Source: Verrucomicrobiota bacterium
Lineage (GTDB): Bacteria; Verrucomicrobiota; Verrucomicrobiia; Verrucomicrobiales; Akkermansiaceae
Reading direction: 5' to 3'
NCBI GenBank assembly: GCA_004294095.1
Contig: RDZR01000043.1
Location: 1-49,530 of the forward strand
DNA: 49,530 nt
Below the pieces are notes generated by a model that did not search any database, had not been told where the DNA came from, and saw nothing but the letters and a program-made list of their open reading frames with translations. A program made the position numbers and the translations under genes. Of this stretch, positions 36,396-43,010 are shown piece after piece. Positions within the stretch are counted from its first letter, which is position 1; each line of letters starts with the position of its first letter.

Positions 36396-37394
36396 ATGAT
36401 TCCTAAAACCATAAAAACTCCGGCTTTGATTTTGACCGCAGTGGCAATTCAATGCGCCGCTTTGAGTGCTCAAGCGCCGATTGGTGGCATCGACGATTTG
36501 GCCGAGCTTGAAGCGAGTGTCTTGAAAGTTTCCCAACAAGTATTGCCAGCGACGGTGGCGTTGGTTTCGGAATCGATCGGTTCATCTGGATCCGGAGTCA
36601 TCATCTCGGCCGATGGCCTGATTCTAACTGCGGCGCACGTGATTCAAGGTGCTGAGGAAATCAGCGTCGTTTTCCCGGATGGAGAGCAAGTTCAGGGAAA
36701 AGTGTTAGGAGCCAATTATTCGAAGGACATCGGCATGGTGCGCATCATCGATGAAGGCAAGTGGCCGTTTGTGAATCTCGGAAAATCTCGAAATTTGGAT
36801 GCTGGCGAATGGGTCATCGCGCTCGGCCACTCGACGGGCTACGATGCCGCACGCACGCCGCCGGTGCGCTTCGGACGCATCGTCTCCAAAGGTCCTGGCA
36901 ATTTTTTAACGTCTGACTGCACTCTCATTGGTGGCGATTCCGGAGGGCCACTTTTTGATCTGGATGGAAATCTGGTGGGCATCCATTCATCGATTGGCAA
37001 TTCACTTTCTAACAACAATCATGCTGGCATCGATGGCTTCCGCGAAGATTGGGATCGCATGCTGCAGGGCGAGGCTTGGGGTGAACTGCAAATGAACCCA
37101 TTGGCCAATCCGGACATGCCAGTCATCGGCATTGGCCCCAGCCCCTCGCGCGGGCTCGCAGGCGTGCTGATCGGATCGGTTGCTCCAAACTCGCCAGCGG
37201 CCAAAACTGGCTTGCGCATTGGTGATCGCATCGTTGGCATCGATGGTGCGAAGGTCCGAAATTTCCAAGAACTCACCGTGATGGTTGCCAAAAAAAATGC
37301 CGGTGAGCGCATTCAACTCCAAGTGACCAATGAGCGTGGCAATCGTGAGCTTGATCTCACTTTGGCCCGCCGTGGGGATCTCTTTGCAAACTAA
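36396..37394 (+). CDS. HtrA/DegP-type serine protease with one PDZ domain
   Basis: 332 residues with an N-terminal signal peptide (PALILTAVAIQCAALSAQA). The trypsin-like domain has a complete triad: H81 in LTAAHV, D111 in YSKDIGMVRI and S182 in GGDSGGPL. A single PDZ domain occupies about 230-325 (LIGSVAPNSPAAKTGLRIGD). It is a periplasmic quality-control protease of family S1C. A second S1C-like gene follows 15 bases downstream and probably forms an operon with it. Confidence 0.92.
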   Translation: MIPKTIKTPALILTAVAIQCAALSAQAPIGGIDDLAELEASVLKVSQQVLPATVALVSESIGSSGSGVIISADGLILTAAHVIQGAEEISVVFPDGEQVQGKVLGANYSKDIGMVRIIDEGKWPFVNLGKSRNLDAGEWVIALGHSTGYDAARTPPVRFGRIVSKGPGNFLTSDCTLIGGDSGGPLFDLDGNLVGIHSSIGNSLSNNNHAGIDGFREDWDRMLQGEAWGELQMNPLANPDMPVIGIGPSPSRGLAGVLIGSVAPNSPAAKTGLRIGDRIVGIDGAKVRNFQELTVMVAKKNAGERIQLQVTNERGNRELDLTLARRGDLFAN

Positions 37395-37409
37395 CTTTAG
37401 AAATTTTTG

Positions 37410-38624
37410 ATGAAACTCCGCCTTGCCCTGATTTTTCTAACAGCCATTTCATCTGCTCTGCTTCACGCTGAAGAAGAGATTCCATTGATCCGGCCCGACG
37501 AACAACGGACGATCGATCTCCAACAGTTAGAGATTCAAAAAGCTCTCACGCCCGTTCTAACAGATTCAGCAAAATCCACCGTGCGCATCTGGGCCGGTAG
37601 AAAGCGCATCGCCTACGGCACGGTCATTGCTGATGGCGATCACATCCTGAGCAAGTGGAGTGAAGTCGCCACGGCCGAGGGCACTTTGCGCATTCAAGTG
37701 GGTGACGGCGCGCTGATGCCCGCCACGGTCACCGGTGTTTATCGTGACGAAGATCTCGCACTGTTAGAATTTGAAGGCAATCCCCTCACCCCCGTAAAAT
37801 GGCAAGAATCGCCGCTGGAGTTGGGAGCATTTCTTGCCGCGCCGCAGCCAAATGGACGAGTGGCGGCGTTTGGCATCGTGAGTGTGTTAGAACGCAATCT
37901 TCGCGAGACAAATCAGGCATTTATCGGCATTGGTGCCGCGCGCGCGTTTGCTGGGCCCGGTGTGAAAATCCAGACCATCAAAGAAAAATCACCCGCAGCA
38001 GAAGCTGGGCTGAAGATCGGCGATGTGATTCTCGAATTAAATAACCGTAAAATTTCTGGGCTGTTAGAACTGAAAAACGCACTCACCAACGTCACCCCCG
38101 GACAACAAATCAAGCTCAAAGCATTGATCGCCGGCCAAGAAAAAGACATCCAAGTGGAAGTGGCAGAACGGCCAGAAACCCCAGATTTTTCCAACGCCCG
38201 CCTACAACAAATGGAGCGCATGGGCGGAGCGATTAGTCAGGTAAGAAGCGATTTTTCAAACGTGATCCAATCGGACATGCGGCCATCACCGAATCAAATT
38301 GGTGGGCCAGTGACCAATCTCAAAGGCGAGGTGGTCGGCATCACGATGGCTCGTGCGGACCGCACGCGCTCGTTCATCATGCCGGCCTCGGCGGTGATTG
38401 ATTTGTTAGAAACAAAACCGCTTGAGCCAGCATTGGCGATGCAAGAGGCAACGCTGGAAAATCAACAACGCGTGCAAGCCAGCCGCCGCCCGATGGTGCC
38501 ACAAGCGCGCCCCACACAGACTACGGAAGAACGCATGATGAGCCACTTGAGAGAAATGCAAGAGCTCATGGAGCACATGGAAAAGGAATTGGAATCCTTG
38601 GATTACGGCGCAGAGGAACGCTGA
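37410..38624 (+). CDS. Protease-dead HtrA-like protein with PDZ domain
   Basis: 404 residues from ATG 37410, with a signal peptide (LRLALIFLTAISSALLHA). It aligns along its length with the upstream HtrA-type protease, but the triad is broken: the LTAAHV motif is replaced by HILSKWSEV (no His, about residues 79-86) and the Ser motif GDSGGP by NQIGGP (Ile297 at the Ser position); the Asp region DEDLALLE remains. A PDZ domain lies at about 170-255 (KSPAAEAGLKIGDVILELNN), inserted before the segment carrying the former Ser motif, so the order differs from the upstream protein. The C-terminus is a Met/Glu-rich helix. It is probably a regulatory or adaptor subunit of its neighbour. Confidence 0.8.
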   Translation: MKLRLALIFLTAISSALLHAEEEIPLIRPDEQRTIDLQQLEIQKALTPVLTDSAKSTVRIWAGRKRIAYGTVIADGDHILSKWSEVATAEGTLRIQVGDGALMPATVTGVYRDEDLALLEFEGNPLTPVKWQESPLELGAFLAAPQPNGRVAAFGIVSVLERNLRETNQAFIGIGAARAFAGPGVKIQTIKEKSPAAEAGLKIGDVILELNNRKISGLLELKNALTNVTPGQQIKLKALIAGQEKDIQVEVAERPETPDFSNARLQQMERMGGAISQVRSDFSNVIQSDMRPSPNQIGGPVTNLKGEVVGITMARADRTRSFIMPASAVIDLLETKPLEPALAMQEATLENQQRVQASRRPMVPQARPTQTTEERMMSHLREMQELMEHMEKELESLDYGAEER

Positions 38625-38653
38625 GATTGAAAGGCCATCAGCACCGGTGGAAA

Positions 38654-39394
38654 TTATCGTTGCCGGTCGTAAATTTTCCTAAATGCCGTGTCCGGTTCTT
38701 CGCGAATCATGATGCGTGCGAAAATCCCCATCGCCAATCCAGCGAAAAATCCGCCCAAGTGCGCGCCATATGCCACGCCACCGGTCTCGCCCACCGAGCT
38801 GAGCGTGCCAAAGCCGCTGAAAATTTGCATCACCACCCACAGCCCGAGCACCCACAGCGCAGGAATTTGCACAATGCGGAACAAAAATATCGCCATCACC
38901 TGATTGCGTGGGAAGAGCACGAGATAGGCCCCGAGAATTCCGGAAATGGCACCCGAAGCGCCAAGATTCGGGATCACACTTTGTGTATTGAGCATGATTT
39001 GACATAGACTTCCGACCAAGCCACTCAACAGATAAAACGCGAGGAATCGCACGTGCCCGAAGCGATGCTCCACATTATCGCCGAAGATCCAAAGATAGAG
39101 CATATTTCCACCAAGATGGGCCCACCCTCCGTGCATGAACATCGAAAATAACAGCGTCAGATAAATCGGCACCGGCCCCGATGTATGGCCCATCTGCATC
39201 GCTTGTTGAGTGGATTGGGAATCGATCAAATCCACGCCGTGGGTCATTTCATACGGCACCATGCTGTAGCCCATCGTGAACGCCGGATTGGCTAACTGAT
39301 AGAGAAACATCATGATATTTGCGGCCATCAATCCGTGCGTGACCCATGCAGGACGAATCAGCATCCGGTCATCATCAGACAGCGGGAAAATCAT
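38654..39394 (-). CDS. Rhomboid-family intramembrane serine protease
   Basis: 246 residues, minus strand, with six predicted membrane helices. Rhomboids cleave membrane proteins inside the bilayer. The motifs are present: MHGGWAHLGGNMLYLWIFGD in the L1/TM2 region, the catalytic Ser in NLGASGAISGILGAY (GxSG) and the catalytic His in YGAHLGGFFAGL. An MxxxG...R-type second loop is seen in the same order as in GlpG-like enzymes. The C-terminus (DTAFRKIYDRQR) is short and cytoplasmic. The gene is convergent with the HtrA-like pair. Confidence 0.9.
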   Translation of the reverse strand: MIFPLSDDDRMLIRPAWVTHGLMAANIMMFLYQLANPAFTMGYSMVPYEMTHGVDLIDSQSTQQAMQMGHTSGPVPIYLTLLFSMFMHGGWAHLGGNMLYLWIFGDNVEHRFGHVRFLAFYLLSGLVGSLCQIMLNTQSVIPNLGASGAISGILGAYLVLFPRNQVMAIFLFRIVQIPALWVLGLWVVMQIFSGFGTLSSVGETGGVAYGAHLGGFFAGLAMGIFARIMIREEPDTAFRKIYDRQR

Positions 39395-39499
39395 GTCCTT
39401 ATCAGAACGTGTGCGCCGCGAGAGTCAAGCATGGCGGAGGAGCAATCATGTTAGACGAAAAAGAATCGACCTCGCGGCGATGCTTTCGATAATCCCGCC

Positions 39500-39931
39500 A
39501 TGACGCGCCGTGATGATTTAAAGAACCTTTCGATGTTAGGCCAGACCCAACATGCGCTGCCAGCAAGCCCAGCGGAGGCGACGCTTGAAGTTTTCCCCAA
39601 CCAACGCGCTGGACGGCATTATTTCATCACGCTCAATTGCCCAGAATTTTCCTCACTCTGCCCGGTGACAGGCCAGCCGGATACCGCGCGGATTTTGATT
39701 CGCTACGTGCCGCATGAACTATGCGTGGAGACGAAGAGTTTGAAATTTTACTTGGCATCGTTTCGTAATTTGCCGGCGTTTAATGAAGAAATTGTGAATC
39801 AGATTTTAGATGATTTAGTCGCCATCATGAAGCCCAAAGAAATCATGGTGAGGGGGGAATTTTCTCCCCGAGGCGGCATCCAACTCACAGCCGAGGCGCG
39901 CTTTCCAGAAACGCATGAAGCACCGCGATGA
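39500..39931 (+). CDS. queF: NADPH-dependent 7-cyano-7-deazaguanine reductase (unimodular QueF)
   Basis: 143 residues. QueF reduces the nitrile of preQ0 to the amine preQ1, the base inserted into tRNA on the way to queuosine. The catalytic Cys lies in CPEFSSLCPVTGQPD, and the NADPH/QueF motif is ELCVETKSLKFYLASFRN. Length matches the short (YkvM) subfamily. Its TGA overlaps the start of queC as ATGA (39928-39931), so the two are translationally coupled. Confidence 0.94.
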   Translation: MTRRDDLKNLSMLGQTQHALPASPAEATLEVFPNQRAGRHYFITLNCPEFSSLCPVTGQPDTARILIRYVPHELCVETKSLKFYLASFRNLPAFNEEIVNQILDDLVAIMKPKEIMVRGEFSPRGGIQLTAEARFPETHEAPR

Positions 39932-40614
39932 AAGTGTGCGTCTTGTTGAGTGGCGGCATGGATTCCGTGGTAGCGCTGCATGATGCGCACGCTCAGCACG
40001 ATGTGGTTTGCTGCCTGTCTTTTCACTACGGCTCAAAGCATAACGACCGCGAAATCCAGTTTGCCGAGTATCAGTCAAATCTGTTAGGCATCAGGCATGA
40101 GACGATTTTTTTCGATTTCATGGCCAAGCATTTTGCGTCCGATCTTTTGAAATCCGGTGGCGAGATTCCGGATGGCCACTACGCAGAGGCTTCGATGAAG
40201 AAGACGGTGGTGCCATTTCGCAATGGCATCATGTTGGCCATCGCGGCGGGCTTTGCGGAGAGTCAAGGCGTCGAGGGCTTAGTAATTGCAGCCCACTCGG
40301 GAGATCACGCAATTTATCCAGACTGCCGCGAGCCATTCATGCAAGCAATGGCCGCTGCCATGCGCGAGGGCACCTACGCGGGCATCGAGTTGATCCGGCC
40401 ATTTATTTCCATGGATAAGGCGATGATTGCCAAGCGAGGGGCCGAGCTGGGCGTGGATTTTTCCATGACGTGGTCCTGCTACAAAGGCCAACAACTCCAC
40501 TGCGGCGTATGCGGCACTTGCGTGGAGCGACGCGAGGCGTTTATTCTCGCTGGCCTGCCGGATCCAACGCTGTATGAGCAAACTCCCGCCCTGCCGCTCA
40601 GCCCGCTGGCTTAA
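39928..40614 (+). CDS. queC: 7-cyano-7-deazaguanine synthase
   Basis: 228 residues. QueC converts 7-carboxy-7-deazaguanine to preQ0 with ATP and ammonia. The PP-loop is LLSGGMDSVVAL at the N-terminus; HSGDHAIYPDCR is the substrate-loop region; and the zinc-site cysteines lie in CYKGQQLHCGVCGTCVERRE (about 184-203). Length is typical. It lies between queF and queD. Confidence 0.95.
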   Translation: MKVCVLLSGGMDSVVALHDAHAQHDVVCCLSFHYGSKHNDREIQFAEYQSNLLGIRHETIFFDFMAKHFASDLLKSGGEIPDGHYAEASMKKTVVPFRNGIMLAIAAGFAESQGVEGLVIAAHSGDHAIYPDCREPFMQAMAAAMREGTYAGIELIRPFISMDKAMIAKRGAELGVDFSMTWSCYKGQQLHCGVCGTCVERREAFILAGLPDPTLYEQTPALPLSPLA

Positions 40615-40638
40615 TCATCTTTTTTCTCGCACAGCGCC

Positions 40639-41100
40639 ATGCCTTACCGAATTTGCAAATCACTCGAAATTGAAAATGGTCACATGCTTAGCAAGCATCC
40701 GGATAAGTGCCAATTTCCTCACGGCCATTCGCGCAAAGTCGAATTCGTGATCGAGGCGAATACCTTGGATTCTAACGAAATGGTTTGCGATTTTAAATTG
40801 ATCAAAGAACTCATCGGCCATTGGTTAGAGAGTTACGATCACGCTCTTTGCATGAATACGGCTGACCCGGCCTATGCCGATTTTAAGGCACGCTTTGGGG
40901 ACCGCATCATCGGTTTTGAAAATCAAGATCCGACAACCGAATTGATGGCAAAAACCATCTTTGATTTTACCGCGGCAGTGCTCAAAAATGCGTCTATGCA
41001 GAACGGCACTACCTACCCGCTGCGCGAAAATGTCAGACTCGTGCGAGTGCGCGTCTGGGAAACAAGTTCTTCGTGGGCGGAATATGAAGCTTCAATCTAA
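40639..41100 (+). CDS. queD: 6-carboxy-5,6,7,8-tetrahydropterin synthase
   Basis: 153 residues. QueD makes 6-carboxytetrahydropterin from dihydroneopterin triphosphate, the first committed queuosine step. The zinc histidines are visible in NGHMLSKH and FPHGHSRKVEF, the catalytic Cys in HPDKCQFPHGH, and the pterin-binding Glu near RVRVWETSSSWAEY. It is a little longer than E. coli QueD (121) through loop insertions. It sits between queC and folE2, whose product supplies its substrate. Confidence 0.92.
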   Translation: MPYRICKSLEIENGHMLSKHPDKCQFPHGHSRKVEFVIEANTLDSNEMVCDFKLIKELIGHWLESYDHALCMNTADPAYADFKARFGDRIIGFENQDPTTELMAKTIFDFTAAVLKNASMQNGTTYPLRENVRLVRVRVWETSSSWAEYEASI

Positions 41101-41104
41101 CCCC

Positions 41105-41917
41105 ATGGCCTCTTCCTCATCATTGCCCGATATCCAAGCTACCGGAGATTCGCGTGGCATTGCGATCAACCAAGTCGGTGTCTCAGATCTGCGCTATCCC
41201 ATCCAAGTGTTAGATCGTTACAGCCAGCCATTCACCACCGTGGCGAAAATCTCGATGTCGGTGCATTTACCCCATCATTTCAAAGGCACGCACATGAGCC
41301 GGTTTCTCGAAGTGCTAAGCACTCACGAAGGCGAAGTCACCATGCGCACGCTGCCGCAGATTTTACGCGATCTCAAGCAACGCCTGGATGCCGAAGAAGC
41401 CCACATCGAAGTCGCATTCACTTACTTTATCAACAAGCAAGCACCCGTCTCTGGAGCCGCGGCAAAAGTCGGCTTTGATGTTATTTTCCACGGCATCTCA
41501 CGCGCGACATGCGATGACTTCACTCTCAGTGTGAAAGTGCCGGTGACGACGCTATGCCCATGCAGCAAGGAAATTAGCGACTACGGTGCGCACAACCAAC
41601 GCGGCTACATCACCCTCGAAGTGCGCCCCAAGGCCAAGGATGGAAGTTGGGAAATGATTCTGATAGAAGATCTCATTTCCATCGCCGAGCAATCCGGCTC
41701 CGCCCCAGTGTATGCTCTCTTAAAACGAACCGACGAGCGCTTCGTCACGATGCAGGCCTATAATCATCCAGTCTTCGTCGAAGACGTGGTTAGAAATGCG
41801 GCAGCTTTACTTCAAGCGGATGCGCGTGTGGCTTCCTTCAAAGTCAGCGCCGTCAATCACGAGAGCATTCACGATCATAACGCCTTCGCCACAGTCATCG
41901 GCGGCGATGATACATGA
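41105..41917 (+). CDS. folE2: GTP cyclohydrolase I type IB
   Basis: 270 residues from ATG 41105, four bases after queD; upstream in-frame ATGs lie inside queD. FolE2 converts GTP to dihydroneopterin triphosphate using a metal other than zinc in many species. Family blocks: DIQATGDSRGIAINQVGVSDLRYPI, FKGTHMSRFLEVL, the metal-site Cys in TTLCPCSKEISDYGAHNQRG, and VNHESIHDHNAFA near the C-terminus. The position indicates it feeds QueD. Its stop overlaps aat as ATGA (41914-41917). Confidence 0.95.
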   Translation: MASSSSLPDIQATGDSRGIAINQVGVSDLRYPIQVLDRYSQPFTTVAKISMSVHLPHHFKGTHMSRFLEVLSTHEGEVTMRTLPQILRDLKQRLDAEEAHIEVAFTYFINKQAPVSGAAAKVGFDVIFHGISRATCDDFTLSVKVPVTTLCPCSKEISDYGAHNQRGYITLEVRPKAKDGSWEMILIEDLISIAEQSGSAPVYALLKRTDERFVTMQAYNHPVFVEDVVRNAAALLQADARVASFKVSAVNHESIHDHNAFATVIGGDDT

Positions 41918-42480
41918 TGCACGTCATTCCTCCTCACATTCTGTTAGGGGCCTACGCTCAGGGAATCTTCCCCATGGCTCACGAAGGAGAAATCCGCTGG
42001 TTCGAGCCGACCATGCGAGGACTCATTCCTCTCGATGATCGCTTTCACATTTCTAACAGTCTTAAGCGCACCATCGCTAAAAAAATCTATCAGATAAAAT
42101 ACAACACCGCATTCACTGAGGTCATGCTTGCTTGCGCTGAGCGCGAATCGACATGGATCGATCAAAACATCATCGAGAGCTACACCTCGCTCTATCAGTT
42201 AGGCCACGCGATGTCTTTTGAATCCTGGGATCATGATGGCTTGCAAGGCGGGCTCTACGGCGTCTCGCTGGGCCGCGTATTCTTTGGCGAAAGCATGTTT
42301 TCACGACAAACAGATGCTTCAAAAGTTGCCCTCGTCGGCCTCGTCGATTTTTTAAGAAATCACAACTACGTGCTGTTAGATACTCAATGGCTCACTCCTC
42401 ACCTTGCCCAATTCGGCGGATACGAAGTGCCTAGAAAAACGTATCTTCGCCTACTAAAAGACGCTTTGATGGATGCGTGA
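41914..42480 (+). CDS. aat: Leucyl/phenylalanyl-tRNA-protein transferase
   Basis: 188 residues. Aat adds Leu or Phe from charged tRNA to N-terminal Arg/Lys, marking proteins for ClpS/ClpAP. Family motifs: GAYAQGIFPMAHEGEIRWFEP, then RESTWIDQNIIESYTSLYQL, GLQGGLYGVSLGRVFFGESMF and LLDTQWLTPHLAQFGG. It is shorter than E. coli Aat (234) at the N-terminus, which is usual outside proteobacteria. The 4-base overlap with folE2 couples it to the que cluster. No gene follows for 407 bases. Confidence 0.94.
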   Translation: MMHVIPPHILLGAYAQGIFPMAHEGEIRWFEPTMRGLIPLDDRFHISNSLKRTIAKKIYQIKYNTAFTEVMLACAERESTWIDQNIIESYTSLYQLGHAMSFESWDHDGLQGGLYGVSLGRVFFGESMFSRQTDASKVALVGLVDFLRNHNYVLLDTQWLTPHLAQFGGYEVPRKTYLRLLKDALMDA

Positions 42481-42887
42481 CGAATTTTTCTAACAAAAAG
42501 AAAAAGATGTCTATTGTTGTCCAATGCAATACATGGCGACGATAAATATTGCATCGGTCATAATTCTCTGTCGGTAAACAAGCACAGTCTTTTTGAACAA
42601 ATCGAGATTCGAGACTTCACGAAAAAAGGTTTCGTCAAATTAAAAAATATTTTACTTAAATCGTTTATTATTAGCGTTTTGTAAATTTAAAATTGCATTT
42701 AATTGATTAGGAATGATTTTACCTCTTGACCAAAAGCTGAAATCTAAGAGTGTGAAAGAAGTTAAATCCTGAAATTAATTTTTATTTAGTCGCGGATCGA
42801 ATAGACAAAATTGTCTAACGCCTTCGACTCGATAAGATGTCAAAAACTCTTTGGCGCATTTAGGTTTTAACAAAACCCACAAAACCC
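42481..42887. other. 407-base AT-rich intergenic region upstream of the propeller gene
   Basis: No convincing ORF. A CTAACAA near-copy of the heptamer lies just after aat. The 3' part (from about 42721) is shared with the region before the second propeller gene (48712-48883). It holds an inverted repeat at 42802-42817 and the conserved CTCTTTGGCG and AACCCACAAAACCCATG before the start codon. I could not place a clear -10 box. Confidence 0.7.
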
Positions 42888-43010
42888 ATGACATCACCAA
42901 GCAACCCGTTTGCGCTCAAGTTGGGCGCCATCGTAGATACACTCGGGCGATACACTCGCCTTACCATGCTAGCCGCTGCTTGCGGATTAGCTTCCACTCA
43001 AACCAACGCG
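42721..43010 (+). repeat. Duplicated upstream/leader/signal-peptide segment, copy 1
   Basis: Matches the segment at 48712-49004 with gaps: AATAGACAAAATTGT, CAAAAACTCTTTGGCG, CCACAAAACCCATGACATCA and CAACCCGTTTGCGCTCAA occur in both in the same order, as does TTGACC near the left edge. The conservation continues through the signal-peptide codons. It shows that the two propeller genes arose by duplication including their control region. Confidence 0.85.
42802..42817. promoter_or_regulatory. Inverted repeat upstream of the propeller gene
   Basis: TAGACAA-AA-TTGTCTA, a perfect 7-bp inverted repeat with a 2-base centre, about 70 bases before the start codon. The paralogue has the same element at 48795-48810 with one mismatch. 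The position and symmetry suit a dimeric regulator site; the binding protein is unknown. Confidence 0.5.

Noticed and set aside
11052-42200. Frequent CTATCAG as a further variant of the heptamer
   Set aside because: Nearly all copies are in-frame TAT-CAG (Tyr-Gln) codons, so ordinary protein sequence explains them.
42726-42731. TTGACC as a -35 box of the propeller gene
   Set aside because: It is shared by both copies, but no -10-like sequence lies at a suitable distance, so I did not call a promoter.
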